Source: CAWGJF01 sp963822905
Lineage (GTDB): Bacteria > Bacteroidota > Ignavibacteria > Ignavibacteriales > Ignavibacteriaceae
Direction: 5' to 3'
Assembly: GCA_963822905.1 (NCBI GenBank)
Contig: CAWGJF010000001.1
Location: 496,001 to 560,000 of the forward strand
DNA: 64,000 bases
Shown here: piece after piece, positions 54,219 to 63,145 of the stretch
How the letters are laid out: every line of letters starts with the position of its first letter
Position numbering within the stretch: the stretch's first letter is position 1
Notes under the pieces: model-generated
Database searches by the model: none
What the model saw: the letters and a program-made list of their open reading frames with translations, nothing else
Told to the model about the DNA's origin: nothing
Program-made: the position numbers and the translations under genes

Positions 54219-55322
54219 ATGCAGGAAAATAAAAATGGTGAAGCCAAATTAATGAAGGGTAACGAAGCGTTAGCTGAAGCAGCAATTCGCGCTGACATTG
54301 ATGCTTACTTCGGTTATCCTATTACACCTCAATCAGAAATTCTCGAATACCTCGAAAGAGAAATTCCTAAAAGACATGGGTTGGTTTTACAAGCTGAAAG
54401 CGAAGTTGCATCAATCAATATGATTTACGGTGCTGCCGGAGCAGGTGCAAGGGTAATGACTTCTTCATCAAGCCCCGGCATAAGTTTAATGCAGGAAGGA
54501 ATATCATATATAGCTTCAGCTCAATTGCCTTGTCTTCTTGTTAATGTTGTAAGAGGCGGCCCCGGACTCGGAACTATTCAACCATCACAGGGAGATTATT
54601 TCCAGGCAGTAAAGGGCGGTGGGCATGGTGATTATCATCTTATTGTTTTAGCTCCTTCTTCTGTTCAGGAAATGGCGGATTTTGTTTTTGATGGATTCAG
54701 ACTAGCAGAAAAATATCGTAACCCGGCAATGATTCTTACTGATGGTGCACTTGGTCAGATGATGGAAAAAGTAATTCTTCCCGAAGAGGGCTCGTTAAAA
54801 AAATCTTCTACTCCATGGGCAACAACAGGAAAAACAAAAGATCGTGAAAGAAATATAATCACATCTCTGTTTATTGAACCGGAAAGAATGGAACAGGTGA
54901 ATCTTGAACTCCAGGAAAAATACAGGAAGATTCAGGACGAAGTTCGCTATGAAGAAATAAACACAGAAGATGCTGAAGTGTTGTTAGTTGCTTTTGGTTT
55001 GTCATCAAGAATTTGCCAGAAGGCAATGGATATTGCAAGAGAAAAAGGAATTAAAGTTGGAATACTCAGACCGATAACCCTCTATCCTTACCCTTATAAA
55101 AGAATAAAAGAACTTGCAGGACAGGTTCAGATGATGATGTCGGTTGAAATGAATGCAGGACAGATGGTTGAAGATGTAAGGTTAGCTGTTGAAGGAAAAG
55201 TTCCGGTTTACTTTAAAGGAAGAATGGGCGGAATGATTCCAACACCGGATGATGTTTTTGAAGAGATTCAATCTATTTTAGAAAAGAATAACTTGATGAT
55301 ATCTAGCGAAAGTTTAAAATGA
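54219..55322 (+). CDS. korA: 2-oxoacid:ferredoxin oxidoreductase alpha subunit (KorA/VorB type)
   Basis: 367 residues. It opens with LMKGNEALAEAAIRADIDAY, then FGYPITPQSEILEYLERE, SEVASINMIYGAAGAGARVMT and RGGPGLGTIQPSQGDYFQA, characteristic of the pyrimidine-binding/domain II fusion in KorA and VorB. With the TPP subunit it oxidatively decarboxylates a 2-oxoacid to acyl-CoA and reduces ferredoxin. The oxoacid (2-oxoglutarate or a branched-chain one) cannot be decided. Its stop overlaps the ATG of a secreted-protein gene rather than korB. Confidence 0.88.
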   Translation: MQENKNGEAKLMKGNEALAEAAIRADIDAYFGYPITPQSEILEYLEREIPKRHGLVLQAESEVASINMIYGAAGAGARVMTSSSSPGISLMQEGISYIASAQLPCLLVNVVRGGPGLGTIQPSQGDYFQAVKGGGHGDYHLIVLAPSSVQEMADFVFDGFRLAEKYRNPAMILTDGALGQMMEKVILPEEGSLKKSSTPWATTGKTKDRERNIITSLFIEPERMEQVNLELQEKYRKIQDEVRYEEINTEDAEVLLVAFGLSSRICQKAMDIAREKGIKVGILRPITLYPYPYKRIKELAGQVQMMMSVEMNAGQMVEDVRLAVEGKVPVYFKGRMGGMIPTPDDVFEEIQSILEKNNLMISSESLK

Positions 55323-55879
55323 AAACATTACTTTCATCAATTCTACTTATATGTACCATATCAATGTTATCACAAAATAGAAGTCCTTATTTGAATAATC
55401 GAGTTAGTCATGAACAATATAATGTAGATGATTCATCTAAAACGGCTGAGAGTGAGGTTTTAAAAAAATGGCAATTTAAAATAGGTTTAAGCATAAATAA
55501 TACTGCTGCTAATTCCGAATGTAGTTATTTAATCTCATTATCAAGCTTATTTAACTTATCGTTCGATGCACGACCTTACAGTTTTGTATCATTTACACCT
55601 GCTATTACAACAAAACCAATTTTTATTTTTAATAATGTTAGTATTTCGCCAAAGGCAGGAGTTGGTGTAATATTGCTAGGACCTGTTGCAGGATTGGAAG
55701 CATTCACAGCAGAGGTTGGCATCGTTTTAAGATATACTATAAATAATGATTACAACATTTTAATTGAGTATAAACAAATTTCAAAATCATCAGTCTCTGA
55801 AGGATTTGAAACTTTACCGCCAAAACATTTGATAAAGAATTTTCCAATAAGATTAATTTCGATTGGTATTGAATTATAA
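55319..55879 (+). CDS. Small secreted protein, possible outer-membrane barrel
   Basis: 186 residues. Signal peptide (about 1-19, LLSSILLICTISMLSQ), a polar linker, then short beta-like strands alternating hydrophobic residues (FKIGLSINNTAA, KAGVGVILLGPVAGLEAF) and a C-terminal strand ending LISIGIEL. No family was recognised; a small outer-membrane barrel is plausible. Its ATG overlaps the korA stop and its own stop overlaps the next gene by one base, so it is fully built into the operon. Confidence 0.55.
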   Translation: MKTLLSSILLICTISMLSQNRSPYLNNRVSHEQYNVDDSSKTAESEVLKKWQFKIGLSINNTAANSECSYLISLSSLFNLSFDARPYSFVSFTPAITTKPIFIFNNVSISPKAGVGVILLGPVAGLEAFTAEVGIVLRYTINNDYNILIEYKQISKSSVSEGFETLPPKHLIKNFPIRLISIGIEL

Positions 55880-58551
55880 TGACCAGAAAAGGGGATAAAA
55901 TGAAAAAACTTATAGGACTGTTAATATTAATTATAATGTGTTCGCAAATTTCTTTCGCGCATGGACAAAATACTCACAAATATATGACTGTTAAAGCATA
56001 TGAACTATTAGTTAGATATTTCGGGAACATTCCGGGTATGGGAGAACATATTGGTTCAACTAGCAGTTACTATAATGGTGATTATCCTTTTCAGCGTCAT
56101 TTCATAACAACAGGGGCTTATAGAGAAGACGAAGAAGACCTTGTATTTGGTTTTGATGGATATTTATTGTCTGGTTGGGATATTGATATAGATGACTGGT
56201 TAGTATCAATAACTCATTTTTGGGATGCAGATGATGGTGATACTCCTATGAATTATTTTGTAGCTACCGTTCCTCCCGGTGTCCACACACCGTTAGGCAC
56301 TTTTCCTAATTCATATCAAAAATTGTTGAAATTTGCTTATCCTACTAAATATTGGGAGATCAAATACAAAATGGATCCCGGTGAAGCTGGATTCAGGTTG
56401 TCAAATGGGAATATGATATATATAACACACTGTGGGGGAGTTGGATTTAAGTATAATTCTCTTATTGAACTGTATAAAACAGGAAAAGCTTGGGTTACTG
56501 GTTATTATCGTTGTCCGCTTGCCGATTGGGTTTCGTGTAATTATGAAGTGGTTTTAGGAGAAGGTTGGCGTGATGCTCTAGTTTGGGAAATACTTGGAAG
56601 GATGTGCCATCTAGTTCAGGATTTATCAGTTCCAGCACATGCACATAAAGATGAGCATGGATATTACCCCGAATTTTATGAAGACTATATGAGCTCAAGT
56701 TCTAATTATACTTTGACCAATAATGAATTTTTAGCAATTCCATTTATTAATCCATATGAATATCAGCCATCAAACCCGTTACATTTTTTAATGTACACTC
56801 TGCAACAAGTAACTGATCATTATGCTAGTTGTGGTAATGATTTTAATGGATGGGGTGATGATAATCTCAGTGGGAATAGAACAAGTACTGAGATAAATTT
56901 TATTAATACCAACTTCCCTCTAAATAATTTAGGTGGACCTAATACTCCTAGTGAAGCAGTAGGGGGTCTTTATCATAGTAATGTTAGGAGTAAAATTTAT
57001 CCTTTTGGTATTCAAGCAACTGCAGGATTGTTATATTGGTTTGCTTTGGAATGTGATTTGATACAGCCTCCAATTCCTCTTCACGTAACAATAAATGGAG
57101 CCACCCACCCACCAAGTTATTCGACAAGCGCTTTTACATCAACTGTAACAGGTGCACAGGGTGGAGTTACATATCAGTGGGAACAAATGTATCAGTGCTG
57201 CACAGATGATTATAATTGTGGTGTTTACTTTTATAGAGGAAGTAATTCAGCCATAGATATTTATAATACAAACAAACACTATTACTTAAGGTTAACAGTT
57301 TGGGACGGATTGGGAAGAAGTGCAGTAGATTATCACTTTGTTACCTTGGAAACTTGTATAGGCGGCGGCGGTGGAAATGGTTGTCCAACATTATCCTTTG
57401 AGCAGGATTCAACAAGCGATTCCGGTGGAGGAGATGAAAATCCATTACTAATATCCTCAACAACTTATCCAACAGAGGATGTTGTAGATTATTACTTAAT
57501 ACAATCTGAAATTGCTCCGATACACGGTGAAATTCATTTTAATATACGAGAACCTGCAACCGAACACACCTGGCTTGACCAGGTTCAATTAATTGAAATA
57601 GAAACCAACCCGGATGAACTTGTCGCGGTTACAGATAATGGGGAAATAATTAATTACCTGGAATCTACTTCGCCTTCAGCTATAATGTTAAACGACACTA
57701 TTGATGTAACTGCAGCCCTTGAATCGCGTGATGGAGACACACTCCATGTTAATACCGGAGATATTTTAAGCATGGCAATTGGTTCCAATGGTCCAGATGG
57801 AGCTGTTAATGTTGTTGCAATAGATGGATTTGTAACTCAAAAAAATGTTACTGCAGATATACTTTTCGTATTTCCAGGCGGTGGGGATGAAGATGTAGGT
57901 GATTTATTCTTAAGACCGAATGCTAGTATGTCTGCATTGAATTTTGGCGGACTTGGGGCGGGGACTCTTAAACTTGTATTTCATCAGGAAGCAACCATTG
58001 ATTTCCTCTCTTTAATAAATGATTTAAATACTGCAGATATAGAAACGCTTGAGATGACTGCCGCAGTGCATTCAGTATCTGGAAGTGTGCTTAGTTTAGT
58101 AAATGGTGTACCTGATCAACATTATGCAGAGATTTATCCAGATCAGGATATATCATTTACATTCACTGAAGGAGATCATTCCTTGTCAAAGATTCAATAT
58201 GTTCTCAAAACAGTCGGCAGATATGAAACAGATACTACAGATGCTATCAATAAGCTTGCAAAGACTAATGAGGAAATCATAATCCCTAAAGAAAACAAAC
58301 TCTATGATAACTATCCGAATCCATTTAATCCGACTACTCAAATCAAATTCGCAGTTAAGGGAAATGGACTGGTTAATTTAAAAGTTTACGATGCTTTGGG
58401 AAAAGAAGTTGCCGTACTGGTTAATGAAACAAAGCAAGCCGGCACTTACACTGTGAACTTTGATGCCAGCTATCTTTCAAGTGGAATTTATTTCTACACA
58501 ATCTCTGCTAAAAATTTTCGTCAATCTAAAAAGATGCTTTTAATAAAATAA
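55879..58551 (+). CDS. T9SS-secreted protein with a zinc phospholipase C/P1 nuclease-like domain
   Basis: 890 residues from ATG 55879; a second start at the codon of MKKLIGLLIL gives the better signal peptide. The first 390 residues contain HGQNTHKYMTVKAYELL, RHFITTGAYREDEED and EILGRMCHLVQDLSVPAHAHK. The spaced His and Asp residues resemble the zinc-binding pattern of alpha-toxin/phospholipase C and S1/P1 nuclease folds. An Ig-like segment and beta domains lead to a T9SS tail (YDNYPNPFNPTTQIKFAV, KKMLLIK). The enzyme class is inferred. It lies between korA and korB. Confidence 0.68.
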   Translation: MTRKGDKMKKLIGLLILIIMCSQISFAHGQNTHKYMTVKAYELLVRYFGNIPGMGEHIGSTSSYYNGDYPFQRHFITTGAYREDEEDLVFGFDGYLLSGWDIDIDDWLVSITHFWDADDGDTPMNYFVATVPPGVHTPLGTFPNSYQKLLKFAYPTKYWEIKYKMDPGEAGFRLSNGNMIYITHCGGVGFKYNSLIELYKTGKAWVTGYYRCPLADWVSCNYEVVLGEGWRDALVWEILGRMCHLVQDLSVPAHAHKDEHGYYPEFYEDYMSSSSNYTLTNNEFLAIPFINPYEYQPSNPLHFLMYTLQQVTDHYASCGNDFNGWGDDNLSGNRTSTEINFINTNFPLNNLGGPNTPSEAVGGLYHSNVRSKIYPFGIQATAGLLYWFALECDLIQPPIPLHVTINGATHPPSYSTSAFTSTVTGAQGGVTYQWEQMYQCCTDDYNCGVYFYRGSNSAIDIYNTNKHYYLRLTVWDGLGRSAVDYHFVTLETCIGGGGGNGCPTLSFEQDSTSDSGGGDENPLLISSTTYPTEDVVDYYLIQSEIAPIHGEIHFNIREPATEHTWLDQVQLIEIETNPDELVAVTDNGEIINYLESTSPSAIMLNDTIDVTAALESRDGDTLHVNTGDILSMAIGSNGPDGAVNVVAIDGFVTQKNVTADILFVFPGGGDEDVGDLFLRPNASMSALNFGGLGAGTLKLVFHQEATIDFLSLINDLNTADIETLEMTAAVHSVSGSVLSLVNGVPDQHYAEIYPDQDISFTFTEGDHSLSKIQYVLKTVGRYETDTTDAINKLAKTNEEIIIPKENKLYDNYPNPFNPTTQIKFAVKGNGLVNLKVYDALGKEVAVLVNETKQAGTYTVNFDASYLSSGIYFYTISAKNFRQSKKMLLIK

Positions 58552-58593
58552 TTATGCAGACTGAAAAGAAATTGAAATACAAGGAATAGAAAA

Positions 58594-59373
58594 ATGTCAT
58601 TAGAAAAAACATATACAACAGATGATCAGCAGATGGATGTAGTTTACTGCAGACCAGAAACGCTAACAGATGTACCTTTTCATTATTGTCCTGGTTGTGG
58701 CCATAGTGTTGCACACAGAGTTTTAATGGAAGTTGTTAAAGAATTAAATATAGAAGAAGAAACAATAGGTGTCGCACCTGTCGGGTGTTCAGTGTTTGCA
58801 TATAACTATATGAATATTGACATGCAGGAAGCAGCGCACGGAAGAGCTTGCGCAGTTGCAACAGGAATAAAAAGAGTTTTACCGGAAAAATATGTTTTCT
58901 CCTATCAAGGTGATGGGGATCTGGCAGCGATTGGAACCGCAGAAACTATTCATACCGTTAACAGAGGAGAGAACATACTAATCGTGTTCATCAACAACGG
59001 TATTTATGGAATGACCGGGGGACAAATGGCTCCGACCACCTTGATAGGTCAGGTTACTACAACTTCTCCTTATGGAAGAGATACGAATCTGGTTGGCCAT
59101 CCACTTAAAATTGCTGATCTGGTCACTATTCTTCCTGGTGCGTATTATGTAACAAGACAAGCGGTGCATAACCCTAATGCAGTTAGAAAATTGAAAAAAG
59201 CATTGCTTAAATCTTTTGAATATCAGAAACAGAAAAAGGGGACTTGCTTTATTGAGATAGTTTCAAATTGTCCATCCGGGTGGAAGATGACACCCGTTGA
59301 AAGCATTGAATACATGGAAAAAGAAATGTTTCCTGTTTATCCGCTTGGTGATTTGAAAACACCTGCAAACTAA
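58594..59373 (+). CDS. korB: 2-oxoacid:ferredoxin oxidoreductase beta subunit (TPP-binding)
   Basis: 259 residues. CPGCGHSVAHRVLMEV supplies a cluster or metal-site cysteine pair. The TPP/Mg motif is YQGDGDLAAIGTAETIHTVNRGENILIVFINN, matching GDG...NN. The C-terminal CFIEIVSNCPSGWKM is typical of KorB/VorA. It carries the thiamine cofactor on which the oxoacid is decarboxylated. It restarts the operon after the secreted-protein pair, 42 bases downstream. Confidence 0.9.
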   Translation: MSLEKTYTTDDQQMDVVYCRPETLTDVPFHYCPGCGHSVAHRVLMEVVKELNIEEETIGVAPVGCSVFAYNYMNIDMQEAAHGRACAVATGIKRVLPEKYVFSYQGDGDLAAIGTAETIHTVNRGENILIVFINNGIYGMTGGQMAPTTLIGQVTTTSPYGRDTNLVGHPLKIADLVTILPGAYYVTRQAVHNPNAVRKLKKALLKSFEYQKQKKGTCFIEIVSNCPSGWKMTPVESIEYMEKEMFPVYPLGDLKTPAN

Positions 59374-59397
59374 AACTATTGAAAAGAGGAATTAAAA

Positions 59398-59958
59398 ATG
59401 CAAAACGCTCATGAAATAATATTTGCCGGATTTGGTGGTCAGGGTGTGCTTTCGATGGGAGCAATAATAGCCTATGCAGGAATGATTGAAGGAAAAGAAG
59501 TTAGCTGGATGCCGTCATACGGACCGGAGATGCGCGGTGGAACGGCAAACTGTATCGCAATTGTTTCTGATAAAAGAATAAGTTCACCAATTGTTACAAC
59601 ATTCGACTCAGCCATAATTCTTAACCAGCCCTCGTTAGACAAATTTGAATCAGCTGTAAAACCTGGCGGTATATTGTTGTATGAAGAATCAACAATAATA
59701 AAGCCTCCAACAAGGACTGATATTGAAATTTATAGTATTGCAGCAAATGAGGAAGCCTCAAAACTGAATGTAAAGCAAGTTGCTAATATGATAATGGTTG
59801 GTGCATTTTTAGAGAAAAGACCAATCTTGAAAATGGAAAGCATTCTTAGTGCTCTTAAAAAAGCTCTTCCTCCCCATCGTCATAACCTGATACCGGTAAA
59901 TGAAAAAGCACTGGAAAGAGGAAAAGAAATTTTAACTGAAACCGTTGCAGCAGAATAA
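59398..59958 (+). CDS. korC: 2-oxoacid:ferredoxin oxidoreductase gamma subunit
   Basis: 186 residues. GFGGQGVLSMGAIIAYAGMI is the opening of the domain, then EVSWMPSYGPEMRGGTANC and SAIILNQPSLDKFE, as in KorC/PorG. It completes the four-subunit enzyme (D, A, B, C). A ribosome site (GAGG) precedes the ATG. It is followed 32 bases later by a small cysteine-bearing helical protein. Confidence 0.9.
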   Translation: MQNAHEIIFAGFGGQGVLSMGAIIAYAGMIEGKEVSWMPSYGPEMRGGTANCIAIVSDKRISSPIVTTFDSAIILNQPSLDKFESAVKPGGILLYEESTIIKPPTRTDIEIYSIAANEEASKLNVKQVANMIMVGAFLEKRPILKMESILSALKKALPPHRHNLIPVNEKALERGKEILTETVAAE

Positions 59959-59990
59959 TTTTTAGAATTTTATTATAGAAAGAAAATAAA

Positions 59991-60260
59991 ATGGCAGAAT
60001 TAAAACCCAAATGCCAGCATGCTTGTAAGAACACTTGTGCAACATTAAATGAAGCATTACGCAAGGAGACTGCAATGGTAAAAACATATGAAAACATTCT
60101 GGATGAATGCAGCATTCCCGAAGTAAAAAGTTTTATGGAAGAACTAGTAGATGAAAAACGCAGGGTAATATTAAGACTAATTCAAAAGCTTAATGAAATC
60201 CACGTGCGTTCACAGGCAATAGATGGTATTGCAACAAGTTTCAATAATATTGATGGATAA
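59991..60260 (+). CDS. Small helical protein with N-terminal CxxxCxxxC
   Basis: 89 residues, almost entirely helical. The N-terminus has KPKCQHACKNTCATL, a CxxxCxxxC spacing on one helix face. The rest resembles ferritin/rubrerythrin-like helices in length and charge (EALRKETAMVKTYENI, FMEELVDEKRRVIL) but lacks a full EExxH metal set. It is the last gene of the kor operon. It may be an electron-transfer or redox helper; no family was recognised. Confidence 0.6.
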   Translation: MAELKPKCQHACKNTCATLNEALRKETAMVKTYENILDECSIPEVKSFMEELVDEKRRVILRLIQKLNEIHVRSQAIDGIATSFNNIDG

Positions 60261-60343
60261 TTGATAATAAGGAAGGAAATAGGTCATAGTTTGACATCCC
60301 AATTGAAGAATATATATATTTGCTGCCCCAAAAGAATTTATAT

Positions 60344-60461
<118 letters not shown>

Positions 60462-60464
60462 TAT

Positions 60465-60707
60465 ATGAAATATTATGTTTATGCCATTCAAAGTGAGGAA
60501 GGATATTAGTACACAGGAATGACAGAAGACCTGGATTTAAGACTTAAGCAGCATAATGATAAGGCCTTATCATTCTGGACTAAGCGAGGTACAAATTGGA
60601 AATTGATTTATAAAGAAGAGTATGAAAGTAAAACAGAAGCGTTAAAAAGAGAAAAATGGCTAAAGACAGGTGTTGGCATGGATTATTTAAAAAGAGTACT
60701 TAATTAA
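60465..60707 (+). pseudogene. GIY-YIG nuclease gene of a tRNA-flanked cassette, interrupted by TAG
   Basis: 80 codons plus stop. KYYVYAIQSEEGY, then TAG (60507-60509), then YTGMTEDLDLRLKQHN, ending KREKWLKTGVGMDYLKRVLN. These match GIY-YIG family proteins of the UPF0213 kind: YVY...YTG strands, catalytic Arg in LRLKQH and Glu in EALKREKW. Without the TAG the frame is complete. The start codon is three bases after repeat copy A and the stop codon TAA is the first three bases of copy B. No promoter separates it from the tRNA terminator. A start at ATG 60519 would give a truncated protein. Confidence 0.8.
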
Positions 60708-60798
60708 CCCGAAGGTTGTAGGTTCAATCCGCCGCGGCGGACTGCCCCCGCTACAAGGTTGAAAAAGCTGAGTTAATCTCAGCTTTTTTTATTTTAAA
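60705..60798 (+). repeat. Direct repeat, copy B: duplicated tRNA-fMet 3' half plus terminator
   Basis: It repeats the tRNA from TAACCCGAAGG through ACAAGG and the hairpin to TTTTAAA. It differs from copy A by a 14-base palindrome replacing three bases in the T-arm and a few changes in the terminator loop. It cannot form a tRNA because the 5' half is absent. Confidence 0.85.
60728..60741. repeat. 14-base perfect palindrome inserted in the duplicated tRNA fragment
   Basis: TCCGCCGCGGCGGA is self-complementary over its full length. It replaces GTC of copy A, in the middle of the T-arm. Confidence 0.75.
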
Positions 60799-60877
60799 GT
60801 GAAATTTTAAAAGAAAGTTTATTGAGTGCTTTAATTCAGATTGTATAACATTTTCATATAGTAATTGAATAATATTT

Positions 60878-61504
60878 ATGGATACAAAAAAAGCTTACGA
60901 CATTTGGTCAAAGCAATACGATACAAATATAAATAAGACAAGAGATCTCGAAGCTAAGGCTTTAAGGGAAATGTTGTCGGAAATTGATTTTAATTCCTGT
61001 CTTGAAATTGGATGTGGTACAGGAAAAAATACTAAATGGCTTTTAACAAAAGCAAAACAGGTTACATCTGTTGATCTTTCAGATAAAATGCTCGCAAAGG
61101 CTAAGGAAAAAATAAACTCCGATAAGGTTCGATTTGTACAGGCGGATATAACTAAATCCTGGACCTTTATTAAAGAAAAGTTTAACCTGGTTACATTTAG
61201 TCTTGTACTGGAACACATCAAAAACCTTGATTTTATATTCGGAGAAGCTTCAAATGTTATTTTTCCCGGCGGAATTATTTATATCGGGGAACTTCATCCA
61301 TTTAAACAATACACAGGTACAAAAGCAAGATTTGAAACTGATGAGGGTTTGCAGATTATTGATTGTTACAATCATAATATTTCGGACTTTATACAACCTG
61401 CGATGAAATATGGTTTTAAGATAGAAAACGTTGAAGAATATTTTGATGATGAAGACAGAACAAAAATTCCTAGAATTCTGGCGATACTTTTTAGGAAAGA
61501 TTAA
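60878..61504 (+). CDS. SAM-dependent methyltransferase (type 11/25-like)
   Basis: 208 residues. The N-terminus AYDIWSKQYDTNINKTRDLE is typical of small metabolite methyltransferases. Motif I is LEIGCGTGKNTKWLL, followed by VTSVDLSDKMLAKAKEKI, VRFVQADITKSW and NLVTFSLVLEHIKNLD. The substrate is unknown. It lies just downstream of the tRNA-flanked nuclease cassette, with no evident link to it. Confidence 0.85.
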   Translation: MDTKKAYDIWSKQYDTNINKTRDLEAKALREMLSEIDFNSCLEIGCGTGKNTKWLLTKAKQVTSVDLSDKMLAKAKEKINSDKVRFVQADITKSWTFIKEKFNLVTFSLVLEHIKNLDFIFGEASNVIFPGGIIYIGELHPFKQYTGTKARFETDEGLQIIDCYNHNISDFIQPAMKYGFKIENVEEYFDDEDRTKIPRILAILFRKD

Positions 61505-61557
61505 AACCATAACTTGTTAATAAATAAAAAACGCTGATTTTCTGATCGTATTAATTT

Positions 61558-61615
61558 GTCATTTCAAGCTGTCGCCAGTTGACAAATATTACGCAAAGCA
61601 CTTCTGAATAATGAC
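61558..61615. repeat. Degraded short inverted-repeat element
   Basis: GTCATT at 61558-61563 and AATGAC at 61610-61615 are inverted. The left end GTCATTTC resembles the terminus of the element at 31367. It is short and weak. Confidence 0.35.
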
Positions 61616-61777
61616 CCCTTTTAACCAAAATTGAATCTTTTTTTCAGGCATCAGAGTTGCCTATTGATTAGACAAACAATGGTGTGGTTGGGGAAGCGAG
61701 GCCATTAACTTCTATATATTCCAATTAACCCATAATGAATAACATCACAGACCTTAATTGTGAAAGGGGAATTCATA

Positions 61778-62662
61778 ATGGTGCGATTAAAAATTTCTAT
61801 CCTATTAATTATTTCCATTTTTAGTTGTGGAACTTCAATGGCGCAGGTAGTTAATAATACTATCCAAATCCATTTTAGCGAATGGATGGATACTTGCGGT
61901 TTTACGAATCCGAATAATTTTATCTGGACAGGCGGATTGACAACTCTTGAAGTACAATTGGTTGATACTTCAACTGCTCTGCTTAAAATTAGTGAGCCGG
62001 AAGCTAACAAGTGGTATACAGTAACGGTATCAAACGTCTGCGATCTTGCAAGTAACTCTATTGACACAGAATATGATACTACCGGGTTTATTCTAAAAGT
62101 TCTTCCTGTAGAGCTCAGTTCCTTTACTGCTAAGGTAATCGACCAAAAAGTACGGCTCGATTGGACAACAAAAACTGAAGTAAATAATTTTGGTTTTGAT
62201 ATTGAAAGAAAATCCGAAAATTCAACATGGAAAAAAATAGATTTTGTTGAAGGAAACGGAAATAGTAATTCACCAAAAGAATATTCTTTTACAGATGAAA
62301 ATCCTTCTGGTGGGAAAAAACTTAGCTACCGTTTAAAACAAGTTGATACAGAGGGTAAATTTGAGTATTCAAACGAAGTTGAAGTAGAAATAAATCCGGT
62401 TGAATTTGTTCTTTACCAGAATTACCCAAATCCTTTTAACCCAACAACAAAAATAAAATTTCAGTTGTACAAGCAAAGTAATGTCAGTATTAAGGTATAT
62501 GATATTCTGGGTGCAGAAGTAATGGATCTGGTCAATGCAAGAAAAGAACCAGGAATTTTTGAAGTAGAATTTAACGGACAGAACCTTTCAAGCGGTAATT
62601 ATATTTATCGCCTACAGGCTGGTGATTTTGTTGAAACCAGAAAGATGTTATTACTGAAGTAA
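61778..62662 (+). CDS. Secreted protein with T9SS sorting domain, unknown function
   Basis: About 294 residues from ATG 61778, with AGGGGAA seven bases ahead; an upstream GTG at 61760 is less likely. Signal peptide ending TSMAQ, then about 80 residues that look like a small beta domain (SEWMDTCGFTNPNNFIW), a linking domain (PVELSSFTAKVIDQKVRLDW) also seen in the proteins at 36176 and 45795, and the T9SS tail LYQNYPNPFNPTTKIKFQLY to RKMLLLK. Short for a T9SS cargo. No enzyme motif was seen. Confidence 0.72.
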   Translation: MVRLKISILLIISIFSCGTSMAQVVNNTIQIHFSEWMDTCGFTNPNNFIWTGGLTTLEVQLVDTSTALLKISEPEANKWYTVTVSNVCDLASNSIDTEYDTTGFILKVLPVELSSFTAKVIDQKVRLDWTTKTEVNNFGFDIERKSENSTWKKIDFVEGNGNSNSPKEYSFTDENPSGGKKLSYRLKQVDTEGKFEYSNEVEVEINPVEFVLYQNYPNPFNPTTKIKFQLYKQSNVSIKVYDILGAEVMDLVNARKEPGIFEVEFNGQNLSSGNYIYRLQAGDFVETRKMLLLK

Positions 62663-63145
62663 TAGAATTTGAACCGGATAGAGATTCAAAACCCAAAAAT
62701 TTCAGAATCTTCTGAATAAAAAAGCTGTTTTAATGGGGTGATAAATTAGTGCAAAAAAATTATTGAGTTAGTGTTTAAAGCCTGGTTCAGGTTCTTACTA
62801 ACTCGATTAAACTTTTTTTCTCCCCTAAAAATTCGCGGTTAACATTATTTATTCTCGATCTTGGTATGTGTATCTCAATCGGGTTATTCTCAGAAAAACC
62901 TAAAGTTAACTGATTTTGTTTTGTCCGCGGCGTTCTACGTTTCTGTATCTTCTTCATCTGTAAAAACTGTAAAGCTGAAATATTGAATAAATGATTTGAT
63001 TTCAATTTTTATAACACACAAAAGATTTATTACAAACCTCCGATAATTTTTAAACTAAGTCAAATTAAATTCTAAAAAAATTAATTAAAAAACCCGGAGC
63101 TGGTTACTCCGGGTTCGTGGAGAAGAGAGAAGAGTAAAAAATTGT
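62663..63145. other. 483-base gap with one weak minus-strand reading frame
   Basis: A minus-strand frame (62787-63005) would give 72 residues including KKIQKRRTPRTKQNQLTL. It has no ribosome site or family match, so I do not call it a gene. The terminator of the HEAT-repeat gene lies at the right end. Confidence 0.4.
63085..63115 (-). terminator. Terminator of the HEAT-repeat gene
   Basis: AACCCGGAG / CTCCGGGTT stem around a seven-base loop, with six T residues following on the minus strand. Confidence 0.85.

Noticed and set aside
60705..60798. A second tRNA gene.
   Set aside because: Only the 3' half is present and the T-arm is broken by a palindrome.
62787..63005. Minus-strand 72-residue protein.
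   Set aside because: No ribosome site, no family match, and it lies in a gap next to a terminator.
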